Under the pieces are notes generated by a model that had not been told where the DNA came from, did not search any database, and saw only the letters and a list, made by a program, of their open reading frames with translations. A stretch of 15,409 nt of DNA from Candidatus Parepulonipiscium sp. PG-Nun2H_MBin03 (lineage in GTDB: Bacteria; Bacillota; Clostridia; Lachnospirales; Cellulosilyticaceae). The position numbers and the translations under genes are program-made. Positions 7,750 to 13,701 of the stretch are shown here, piece after piece. Numbering within the stretch: the stretch's first letter is position 1; every line of letters begins with the position of its first letter. The stretch covers positions 1 to 15,409 of the forward strand of contig MDJN01000219.1 in assembly GCA_001995005.1 (NCBI GenBank), read 5' to 3'.

Positions 7750-8479
7750 ATATTTTGTAAATAAAGAAAATATACATCAGGATATAGTTCAGATTACAGG
7801 AGAAAACTTTCATCATATTAAACACGTAATGAGATATAATATTGATGATAAATTATTAGTTAGCGATGGAGATAATACAGATTATTACTGCCAAATTGCT
7901 AAGGTAGATACTGAGACTATACAGGCTACAATACTTGAAACTATAGTATCAGACACTGAACCTAAAATAGATGTGACGTTATTTCAACCTCTTATTAAAG
8001 GTGAAAAAATGGAACTAGTTATTCAAAAGGCAGTAGAGCTTGGGGTGAGTAGAATAATTCCTACTTATACTAAGAGATGTGTAGTAAAGCTTGATAAAAA
8101 GGTAAATTCTAAAATTGATAGATGGAATAAAATTGCGGAAGCTGCAGCAAAACAAAGTGGGCGTGGCAAAGTGCCAGAGGTTACGCTGCCAATGTCGTTT
8201 ATAGAAGCATTAGATTATGCTAAAAATAACATAAATATAAATTTTATCCCATATGAAAATGAAACTCAATCTACTTTTAAAATACCTACTTCAAAAATAC
8301 CTACTTCAAATAGTTTTGGTATATTCATAGGGCCTGAAGGTGGTTTTGAGCAAAATGAGATAGATTTAGCGATGCAACATAATGTATCTGTAATTACACT
8401 CGGCAAACGTATATTACGCAGTGAAACTGCAAGCATTGTGGCACTGACAATTATTATGCATGAAATGGGAGAAATTTAA
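7742..8479 (+). CDS. rsmE: 16S rRNA (uracil(1498)-N(3))-methyltransferase RsmE
   Basis: SPOUT-class methyltransferase that modifies U1498 of 16S rRNA, in the decoding region of the 30S subunit. The 245-aa product has an N-terminal PUA-like RNA-binding domain (HHIKHVMR) and the trefoil-knot SAM site, shown by IGPEGGF (196-202) and LGKRILRSETA (220-230). Other starts in frame are GTG 7733 and ATG 7739, but AGGTGA (7731-7736) is the ribosome binding site and gives a proper 5-base gap only to ATG 7742. The gene overlaps the prmA end by 8 bases and its stop overlaps the next start by one base. A perfect 15-bp duplication at 8279-8308 adds KIPTSKIPTS just before the SAM site. Confidence 0.95.
   Translation: MPKYFVNKENIHQDIVQITGENFHHIKHVMRYNIDDKLLVSDGDNTDYYCQIAKVDTETIQATILETIVSDTEPKIDVTLFQPLIKGEKMELVIQKAVELGVSRIIPTYTKRCVVKLDKKVNSKIDRWNKIAEAAAKQSGRGKVPEVTLPMSFIEALDYAKNNININFIPYENETQSTFKIPTSKIPTSNSFGIFIGPEGGFEQNEIDLAMQHNVSVITLGKRILRSETASIVALTIIMHEMGEI
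8279..8308 (+). repeat. Perfect 15-bp tandem duplication inside rsmE
   Basis: The unit AAAATACCTACTTCA occurs twice back to back (8279-8293 and 8294-8308), encoding KIPTS twice in the linker before the IGPEGGF motif. The copies are identical and in frame, which suggests a recent duplication tolerated in a flexible loop. Confidence 0.95.
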
Positions 8480-9600
8480 TGATTTATTTAGATAATGCAG
8501 CAACAACTAAACCTTTACCACTTGTTATAGAACGAATGAGCTATGTAATGCAAAATGTATACGCAAACCCTTCGTCGTTGCATAAAAAAGGGATTGAGGC
8601 AGAGAATATTATAAAAGAAGCAAGTGAATTTTTTGCAAGTAAATTGGGTTGTACTAAAGAAGAAATAATTTATACATCTGGTGGCACAGAAAGCAATAAT
8701 CTTGCGATTTTAGGAGTTGCACATGCGTATAAAAGATATAGAAATAAACTTATTACCACTCAAATAGAGCATAGCTCAGTTAAAGAAGTTTTTAATTTTC
8801 TTAAGCAAAATGGCTGGGAAGTGTATGAATTGAATGTGAATAACGAAGGATATATTGATTTAGACGAGCTAGAGCGAGAGATAAACGATAATACAGCGTT
8901 AGTGAGCATTATGCATGTTAATAACGAAATTGGAACTATACAAGATATAACGAAAATTGGAGACATTATTAAAAGGATTAACAAAGATACTATTTTTCAT
9001 GTAGATGCCGTACAATCATTTGTAAAAATGCCTATTTCGGTAAAAAATTCTAGAATAGATTTACTTAGTGTTAGTGGGCATAAATTTTATGGACCAAAAG
9101 GCGTAGGATTTTTATATAAAAATAGCAAGGTAAGACTTACTAATTTATTTTACGGTGGAGGACAACAAAAAAACATTCGTTCGGGAACCGAAAATGTGCA
9201 GTCTATTGCAGGAATGCATACTGCAGCAAGTGTTTTATTTAAAGTATATCCAAGTTTAGAGACTCATAAGGAATATTTTGCGAATAAGATACTTATGCAA
9301 ATTGAAGATACTAAAGTTAACGGGCCTAAATTAGGTGAAGGTGCACCACATATTTTGAGCATAACATTTGCACGGATAAAATCAGAGGTTCTTTTGCACG
9401 CATTAGAAGCAAAAGATATTTATGTATCATCAGGTTCTGCCTGTTCATCAAATAGTAATAAAAAGAAAGGTACTCTTAATGCTATAGGTGTTGCGGAGGG
9501 GGCTATAAGATTTTCGTTTGGAATAGATACAACAAAAGAAGAACTTGACTACGTAGTAAAAGTACTAGATAGTCAAGTGAAATTACTACGGTTAATTTGA
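8479..9600 (+). CDS. Cysteine desulfurase (NifS/IscS family, PLP-dependent)
   Basis: Takes sulfur from cysteine as an enzyme-bound persulfide and passes it to iron-sulfur cluster or thio-modification pathways, leaving alanine. The 373-aa class V aminotransferase-fold protein begins MIYLDNAATT, has SGGTESNN (67-74), His98 (QIEHSS), the DAVQ cofactor contact (176-179), the PLP lysine K202 in SGHKFYGPKG, and the persulfide cysteine C322 in SSGSACSS. The long SACSSNSNKKKG loop resembles IscS/NifS rather than SufS. Its ATG overlaps the rsmE stop by one base (TAATG), so it is the last gene of the heat-shock transcript. In many Clostridia a thiI gene follows such a desulfurase; here none does, so the sulfur acceptor (ThiI, IscU or another) cannot be told. 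The 3' end overlaps pdxT by 9 bases, tail to tail. Confidence 0.95.
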   Translation: MIYLDNAATTKPLPLVIERMSYVMQNVYANPSSLHKKGIEAENIIKEASEFFASKLGCTKEEIIYTSGGTESNNLAILGVAHAYKRYRNKLITTQIEHSSVKEVFNFLKQNGWEVYELNVNNEGYIDLDELEREINDNTALVSIMHVNNEIGTIQDITKIGDIIKRINKDTIFHVDAVQSFVKMPISVKNSRIDLLSVSGHKFYGPKGVGFLYKNSKVRLTNLFYGGGQQKNIRSGTENVQSIAGMHTAASVLFKVYPSLETHKEYFANKILMQIEDTKVNGPKLGEGAPHILSITFARIKSEVLLHALEAKDIYVSSGSACSSNSNKKKGTLNAIGVAEGAIRFSFGIDTTKEELDYVVKVLDSQVKLLRLI

Positions 9601-10155
9601 AATCATATTAATAAAATATTTGTGGACTGTATTATCATCTGTAAGTTCGGGATGAAAAGCAGTAGCTAACTGATTATTCTCTTTTACCGCAACTATTTTA
9701 TTTGAGATGACGGATAATACATCTACATTTTTGCCAATTGATTTAACATAAGGTGCTCTGATGAAGGGCATCTCGATTGGAGTACCGTTAAAATCTGCAG
9801 TTGCATTAAAGCTATCGTATTGTCTACCGAAGGCATTTCTAATAACGCTTATATCCATAGTACCGATATGAGATTTAGTATCATTTTCGATATCTTTAGC
9901 CAGTAAAATCATTCCAGCACATGTGCCTAATACAGGTAAGCCGTTTGAAATTTCTGTTCTTATATCGTCCATTAAATCAAGTTCCACTAGCAATTTACCA
10001 ATAACCGTACTTTCGCCACCTGGGATAATTAACCCAGAAAGCTCTTTTGTAAAATCTTTTTTCTGCCTAATTTCTATTGCACATATATTTAGGTTTTCTA
10101 AAATTTTTATGTGCTCTATAAAGGCACCTTGTAATGCTAAAACACCTATTTTCAT
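9592..10155 (-). CDS. pdxT: PdxT, glutaminase subunit of PLP synthase
   Basis: Class I glutamine amidotransferase that releases ammonia from glutamine and channels it to PdxS for pyridoxal 5'-phosphate synthesis (the DXP-independent route). The 187-aa product starts MKIGVLALQGAF, has PGGEST (45-50), the nucleophile C79 in GTCAGM, RAPYV (133-137) and the catalytic pair H168 and E170 in FHPEL. Length and all catalytic residues are normal. Its start overlaps the pdxS stop by one base, so the two are coupled. Its own stop lies 9 bases inside the end of the convergent cysteine desulfurase gene, with no terminator seen between. Confidence 0.97.
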   Translation of the reverse strand: MKIGVLALQGAFIEHIKILENLNICAIEIRQKKDFTKELSGLIIPGGESTVIGKLLVELDLMDDIRTEISNGLPVLGTCAGMILLAKDIENDTKSHIGTMDISVIRNAFGRQYDSFNATADFNGTPIEMPFIRAPYVKSIGKNVDVLSVISNKIVAVKENNQLATAFHPELTDDNTVHKYFINMISN

Positions 10156-11030
10156 TATTTTCCACGCTCAGACATTAATAATGCAATCTCATCTGCATTT
10201 ATGCCTACCATAGCTTCGCCTAAATCTTCTGAGACTTCTGCAAGAATATTACTATCTTGATAGTTGGTTACTGCTTTTACAATGGCAGCAGCACGTTTTG
10301 CAGGGTCACCTGACTTAAATATACCAGAGCCTACAAATACTCCTTCTGCCCCTAGTTGCATCATAAGTGCAGCATCTGCCGGAGTCGCAACACCACCTGC
10401 AGCAAAATTTACTACTGGAAGTTTGCCATTTTCATGTACATACATAACTAAATCATATGGTACTTGAAGTTCTTTTGCAGCGTTATATAATTCATCTTCT
10501 GACATTGACATGAGTCGTTTCATCTCTTGTTGCATCATTCGCATATGAGTTACAGCTTGAACAACATCACCAGTTCCAGGCTCTCCCTTAGTTCTAATCA
10601 TAGTAGCACCTTCATTTATTCTTCTAAGTGCCTCGCCTAAATCTTTTGCTCCACAAACAAAAGGAACCTTAAATTTACGTTTATCAATATGATAAGTATC
10701 ATCAGCTGGGGTTAAAACTTCGCTCTCATCTATATAATCAATTTTAATGGCCTCTAAAATTTGTGCTTCTACAAAATGGCCAATTCTACACTTTGCCATA
10801 ACTGGAATAGAAACAGCTTTTTGGATCTCTTTTATCATTTTAGGGTCGCTCATACGAGACACTCCACCGGCTGCACGAATATCTGCGGGAATTCTTTCTA
10901 GTGCCATTACTGCACAAGCACCTGCTTTTTCTGCAATAACCGCTTGATCAGGAGTCATAACATCCATAATAACCCCGCCTTTTAACATTTGTGCTAATTG
11001 TCTGTTTAAAATATATTGCTTATTTTCCAT
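10155..11030 (-). CDS. pdxS: PdxS, synthase subunit of PLP synthase
   Basis: Builds pyridoxal 5'-phosphate from ribose 5-phosphate, glyceraldehyde 3-phosphate and ammonia supplied by PdxT, in a 12+12 complex. The 291-aa protein is a (beta/alpha)8 barrel with conserved MALERIPADIRAAGG, the catalytic lysines K80 (VMAKCRIGHF) and K148 (IRTKGEPGTG), DYIDESEVLTPAD (98-110) and FVGSGIFKSGDPAKRA near the C-terminus. The frame is open upstream to 11270, but GGAGGT (11035-11040 on this strand) is the ribosome binding site and places the start at ATG 11030, where family alignment also begins. It heads the pdxST operon under its own promoter. Confidence 0.97.
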   Translation of the reverse strand: MENKQYILNRQLAQMLKGGVIMDVMTPDQAVIAEKAGACAVMALERIPADIRAAGGVSRMSDPKMIKEIQKAVSIPVMAKCRIGHFVEAQILEAIKIDYIDESEVLTPADDTYHIDKRKFKVPFVCGAKDLGEALRRINEGATMIRTKGEPGTGDVVQAVTHMRMMQQEMKRLMSMSEDELYNAAKELQVPYDLVMYVHENGKLPVVNFAAGGVATPADAALMMQLGAEGVFVGSGIFKSGDPAKRAAAIVKAVTNYQDSNILAEVSEDLGEAMVGINADEIALLMSERGK

Positions 11031-11083
11031 ACTAACCTCCAAAGAATTTATTTTAGACTCTAAGTCCTTTATGTTCACTAAGA

Positions 11084-11112
11084 AGTATAACCAAATATAC
11101 ACAATTATGCAA
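11084..11112 (-). promoter_or_regulatory. Putative promoter of pdxST
   Basis: On the minus strand TTGCAT (11107-11112) and TATACT (11084-11089, 5/6 match to TATAAT) are 17 bases apart. Transcription would start near 11077, giving a leader of about 47 bases before pdxS. The -35 box is weak (3/6). No PdxR-type regulator gene or obvious operator is seen nearby. Confidence 0.5.
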
Positions 11113-11114
11113 GG

Positions 11115-11130
11115 CGGTTTTCTAAAACCG
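11115..11130 (-). terminator. Weak hairpin after the minus-strand membrane-anchored gene
   Basis: CGGTTT (11115-11120) and AAACCG (11125-11130) form a 6-bp stem with a 4-base loop, 6 bases after the stop of the upstream minus-strand gene and just ahead of the pdxST -35 box. No T-run follows on either strand, so termination would be inefficient and some read-through into pdxST is possible. Confidence 0.35.
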
Positions 11131-11136
11131 ATACTG

Positions 11137-11679
11137 TCAATTGATAATAGGAATGACAATATCGTGCCAATTATATAATTTCCATTCTTCCTCTTCTTTA
11201 ATAAGCTTATATTCTTTATAAAGGGTTCCAGATACAAAATTATGCTCAATAATAATAAACACAGTGTCATCGTCAGGATAATCAGTTTCTACCAATCTGC
11301 TATCTACTAAATAATTTTTTTCTGCTTGACATTTTGCCACATCTTCTTTTAATAGTTCAATCTGTCTTTCTTTTGCATTGAGGGCTAACAATTCTTTTGC
11401 GTAAAATCCTCTCATTAAAGGAATAGATTGTTCTATTATTTCTTCATCTGATTTTTGGGTATATTGAAATCTTAGTAGCTCAGTATACTCAAACATAACT
11501 TCTTCGGCAGTTGAGGGATATTTTGTAGTTAGTTGTTTTTGCATAAGCTCTAGTGAAGACAATAAATTGGCTTTAGAATTAATTGTAATATCGTCGCTCC
11601 AACTATATTTTGAAATTCCTATTAGAATTAAAAAAATAATCCCTATAATCCCTAAAGATATTATAATGACTTTTTTCAC
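11137..11679 (-). CDS. Membrane-anchored protein, DUF6715-like (function unknown)
   Basis: A 180-aa protein with one N-terminal transmembrane segment (residues ~3-24, MKKVIIISLGIIGIIFLILI) and a predicted extracytoplasmic part rich in Glu and Lys. The layout (TKYPSTAEEVMFEYTELLRF near 54-73, a helical middle, then a beta-like end VFIIIEHNF...YKEYKLIKEEEEWKLYNW) resembles the DUF6715 family of Lachnospiraceae. This is from memory of the family, not a search. No catalytic motif or lipobox is visible. The start is a GTG with an ideal AGGAGG site 7 bases upstream. It is transcribed divergently from padR from a strong promoter whose -35/-10 spacer holds a palindrome, so PadR probably represses it. 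Function is unknown. Confidence 0.8.
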   Translation of the reverse strand: MKKVIIISLGIIGIIFLILIGISKYSWSDDITINSKANLLSSLELMQKQLTTKYPSTAEEVMFEYTELLRFQYTQKSDEEIIEQSIPLMRGFYAKELLALNAKERQIELLKEDVAKCQAEKNYLVDSRLVETDYPDDDTVFIIIEHNFVSGTLYKEYKLIKEEEEWKLYNWHDIVIPIIN

Positions 11680-11717
11680 CGAAATTCCTCCTAGTTTTTA
11701 TAATATAAGACTAGTTT

Positions 11718-11746
11718 ATTATATATCGATTGTCGATATATATCAA
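11718..11746 (-). promoter_or_regulatory. Promoter of the divergent DUF6715-like gene
   Basis: On the minus strand TTGATA (11741-11746, 5/6) and a perfect TATAAT (11718-11723) are separated by 17 bases. Transcription would start near 11711, about 31 bases before the GTG start. The spacer is almost entirely filled by palindrome 1, so a bound repressor would occlude RNA polymerase. Confidence 0.75.
11720..11742. promoter_or_regulatory. Putative PadR operator 1
   Basis: Perfect palindrome with arms TATATATCGA and TCGATATATA around a TTG centre. It sits between the -35 and -10 boxes of the minus-strand promoter. A near-copy lies 76 bases away in the padR promoter. Assignment to PadR is inferred from position and duplication. 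Confidence 0.7.
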
Positions 11747-11766
11747 GGCATAAGAGTTAATATGGC

Positions 11767-11795
11767 TTGACATATGAAAAATAAAATTATATAGT
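11767..11795 (+). promoter_or_regulatory. Promoter of the padR operon
   Basis: A perfect TTGACA (11767-11772) and TATAGT (11790-11795, 5/6) are 17 bases apart. Transcription should start near 11802, within palindrome 2. The ribosome binding site AAGGAGA (11822-11828) follows about 20 bases later. Confidence 0.8.
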
Positions 11796-11796
11796 T

Positions 11797-11817
11797 ATAT
11801 ATAGATAGTCGATATAT
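11797..11817. promoter_or_regulatory. Putative PadR operator 2
   Basis: Near-perfect palindrome with arms ATATATAGA and TCGATATAT (one mismatch) around TAG, identical to the core of operator 1 at 19 of 21 positions. It starts one base after the -10 box and covers the expected transcription start, a classic position for repression. Autoregulation by the PadR encoded just downstream is the natural reading. Confidence 0.7.
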
Positions 11818-11834
11818 GTTTAAGGAGAGTGGTT

Positions 11835-12146
11835 ATGAATACACAATTATTGATACTTCAACTTTTATCTAAGCAAGATATGTATGGTTATGAAATGATT
11901 GAAGAATTAAAAGTAAAATCAGGAGAAGCGTTTGATTTAAAGGTGGGCACGCTATACCCATTACTGCATAAGTTAGAAATAAACGGACATGTAAAATCAT
12001 ATGAAAGAGTTACTGAGACTAATAAGGTGCGTAAATATTATTCACTGACTCCGAAAGGAGAAAAATTGCTAGGAATTCAAAAATCAGATTGGAAAAAATA
12101 TATGACTGCTGTTCAAAAGGTATTAGGGAGTAATATATATGAGTAA
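11835..12146 (+). CDS. PadR-family transcriptional regulator
   Basis: Short (103 aa) PadR repressor of the subfamily 2 type. The winged helix-turn-helix includes LLILQLLSKQDMYGYEMIEEL (5-25), the recognition region FDLKVGTLYPLLHKLE (33-48), and the wing with RKYYSLTPKGEKLL (66-79). A short C-terminal helix serves dimerisation. A GTG at 11829 is in frame but abuts the ribosome binding site AAGGAGA (11822-11828); ATG 11835 has a proper 6-base gap. Such regulators usually release DNA on binding a small hydrophobic compound or in response to envelope stress; the ligand here is unknown. The gene overlaps the next one by 8 bases, and twin palindromes upstream are its likely targets. Confidence 0.93.
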   Translation: MNTQLLILQLLSKQDMYGYEMIEELKVKSGEAFDLKVGTLYPLLHKLEINGHVKSYERVTETNKVRKYYSLTPKGEKLLGIQKSDWKKYMTAVQKVLGSNIYE

Positions 12147-12717
12147 AATAGATGTTTTTCTTGAATCCTTAGGTAAGCAAATATATGATAAGGACATAAA
12201 AAAACGTGTGCAACAAGAATTTCAGAATCATATTTTGGATTCTATGAAGGAAGATAATATTGATAAAATATTAGAAGAAATAGGAGACCCTGTGCAAATA
12301 GGACAACAATTTAACCGGTTATATGCTAGAAAAGTTAATAAGATACCTATAATAATGTTACCTATTGCAATATATTCAATAGGGTTAGAAGTGTCGTACT
12401 ACCGTGGTTTAGACATTGTTAGTATAATTTTGATGCTAATATTTTTATGCCCTGTGTATAAGCTTTTGGAGAAAAAACCAAATCCGTGCGTAGGCACGCT
12501 TAATAGATGGGGGAATACTTTTTTTATTGCAGGTATTATTGGGACTATAGGAGGGCTTATCCATTTTTATTCTATTGCAAAATATTACCCTGACATAGCT
12601 CCGTATATATTAAAGTTACAATTCTTTCCGTTGCTTTATGGAATAGGGTGTAATATTATTTTGATGTGCATTGACATAATGAAATATAAACAGTTTAATA
12701 AGAAACGAGGCACATAA
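12139..12717 (+). CDS. HAAS/DUF1700-like membrane protein, PadR partner
   Basis: A 192-aa protein with a cytoplasmic helical N-terminus (residues ~1-62) ending in ILEEIGDPVQIGQQFNRLY, which matches the GDP-containing end of the HAAS/DUF1700 helical domain that is typically encoded right after padR. About four transmembrane segments follow (near 69-86, 91-108, 126-147 and 157-180), then a short basic tail. Known members are thought to sense membrane conditions or act as anti-regulators with PadR, but the mechanism is not settled. It overlaps padR by 8 bases, so the two are translationally coupled. Family call rests on the N-terminal motif and context; the membrane part is not recognised. Confidence 0.78.
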   Translation: MSKIDVFLESLGKQIYDKDIKKRVQQEFQNHILDSMKEDNIDKILEEIGDPVQIGQQFNRLYARKVNKIPIIMLPIAIYSIGLEVSYYRGLDIVSIILMLIFLCPVYKLLEKKPNPCVGTLNRWGNTFFIAGIIGTIGGLIHFYSIAKYYPDIAPYILKLQFFPLLYGIGCNIILMCIDIMKYKQFNKKRGT

Positions 12718-12718
12718 T

Positions 12719-13456
12719 ATGACTAAATCTATATTAAAAGTTGCACTAGCATTACTGGTGTTTAAAGTATCTATATTTGCTATAAATTATGCAATAGAGC
12801 AGATGGCATTTTTGTTGCAAAATAATTATGGAATATCTATAGATGATAATTTGAATATCTATTTAATTTTATTTAATTGCACCACATTATTTGTTGGATT
12901 TCCGCTATATATGTTGATAATGGGATACAAAAATATAAATATAACTCCTGTTAAGCTTCCTAGTAATCAATATATTATCAAACGAGTATTGATACTGTTA
13001 TCAGTAGCGTCTATATTTTCTTTAATGTTTATTAATTCTCCAATTCCTAAAATAGATACAACTACATTGGTAAGAGATATAATATTCACTGTTATTTTAT
13101 TTCCTATTATGGAAGAGATTATGTTTAGGCAATCTCTATTTAAGGTGTTCGGAGGCCTAGGAGCTGTGAAGTATATAGCTATTAGTACAACGTTATGGGC
13201 ATTTGTAGCACATAATATGCTGGCTAATATAATAATAGCAATGGTCGCAGGATTTACTTTATTAGGTCCTATGTACTATACTACTAATAATATTTTGTTA
13301 GTTATCATCTTTCATTGCATGATAAATTTATTATTTGGAGTATTACTACCTATAGTAGCACCTATAAATTTTTATGTAACAATATGCATTGCAAGCATAG
13401 TATGCTTAAGTACAATTATATATATTGTGAAAATACGCCATGTGAAATCACATTAG
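12719..13456 (+). CDS. CPBP family intramembrane metalloprotease
   Basis: A 245-aa polytopic membrane protein of the CPBP (Abi, CAAX protease/bacteriocin-processing) family. The three expected active-site motifs are all present: EExxxR as EEIMFR (132-137), FxxxH as FVAH region with H165, and HxxxN as HCMIN (199-203). About seven hydrophobic segments surround them. Family members process prenylated-like or bacteriocin peptides, give self-immunity, or support membrane homeostasis; the substrate here is unknown, and no bacteriocin peptide was seen nearby. ATG follows the previous stop by one base, with GAGG (12708-12711) as ribosome binding site. Last gene of the PadR operon, followed by a strong stem-loop. 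Confidence 0.88.
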   Translation: MTKSILKVALALLVFKVSIFAINYAIEQMAFLLQNNYGISIDDNLNIYLILFNCTTLFVGFPLYMLIMGYKNINITPVKLPSNQYIIKRVLILLSVASIFSLMFINSPIPKIDTTTLVRDIIFTVILFPIMEEIMFRQSLFKVFGGLGAVKYIAISTTLWAFVAHNMLANIIIAMVAGFTLLGPMYYTTNNILLVIIFHCMINLLFGVLLPIVAPINFYVTICIASIVCLSTIIYIVKIRHVKSH

Positions 13457-13459
13457 TAA

Positions 13460-13495
13460 AATTAGGGGTTGATATAAATGTATCAACCCCTAATT
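13460..13495 (+). terminator. Stem-loop terminator of the padR-HAAS-CPBP operon
   Basis: Perfect 15-bp stem (AATTAGGGGTTGATA at 13460-13474 with its complement at 13481-13495) and a 6-base loop TAAATG, starting 3 bases after the protease stop codon. The plus-strand 3' side continues ACTATTT, so the U-run is poor, but the stem core is strong. On the minus strand it is followed by TTTT, so it could work in both directions. Confidence 0.75.
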
Positions 13496-13513
13496 ACTAT
13501 TTAATTACTATTT
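13492..13513 (+). repeat. 11-bp direct tandem repeat after the stem-loop
   Basis: AATTACTATTT occurs twice in a row (13492-13502 and 13503-13513), the first copy beginning inside the terminator stem. Probably slippage in AT-rich non-coding DNA. Confidence 0.8.
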
Positions 13514-13620
13514 AAAGAAATATAGAGGATTAATACTTAGCGAGTTAAAAATAAGAGAATATCTTATGCGTTTGTTTGAAAGGCTAATAGTATAATTTCA
13601 AATAAATAATATCATTTATA

Positions 13621-13649
13621 TTGACATAATTTGGTTTGGTTGTTAAAAT
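13621..13649 (+). promoter_or_regulatory. Promoter of ilvC-leuA
   Basis: A perfect TTGACA (13621-13626) and TAAAAT (13644-13649, 5/6) are 17 bases apart, so transcription should start near 13656, about 46 bases before ilvC. The leader is too short for a T-box riboswitch, and no T-box core or leader peptide is seen in 13514-13701. That 188-base stretch is otherwise AT-rich without a recognisable element. Confidence 0.75.
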
Positions 13650-13701
13650 AAAACTAAAGTTATACAAAATTTTTATATATATTAAGGAGAGAGTATTTAT
13701 T

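Noticed and set aside
11031..11270. Upstream extension of the pdxS reading frame to 11270
   Set aside because: The extra 80 residues overlap the end of the membrane-anchored gene in another frame, do not resemble PdxS, and GGAGGT sets the start at 11030.
13315..13515. 66-aa open frame overlapping the end of the CPBP protease gene
   Set aside because: Different frame inside a well-supported gene, runs through the terminator stem, and has no ribosome binding site or family likeness.
13575..13602. Inverted repeat TTTGAAA/TTTCAAA upstream of ilvC
   Set aside because: Seven-base arms with a 14-base gap in AT-rich DNA; not a T-box, and not well placed as an operator for the promoter at 13621.
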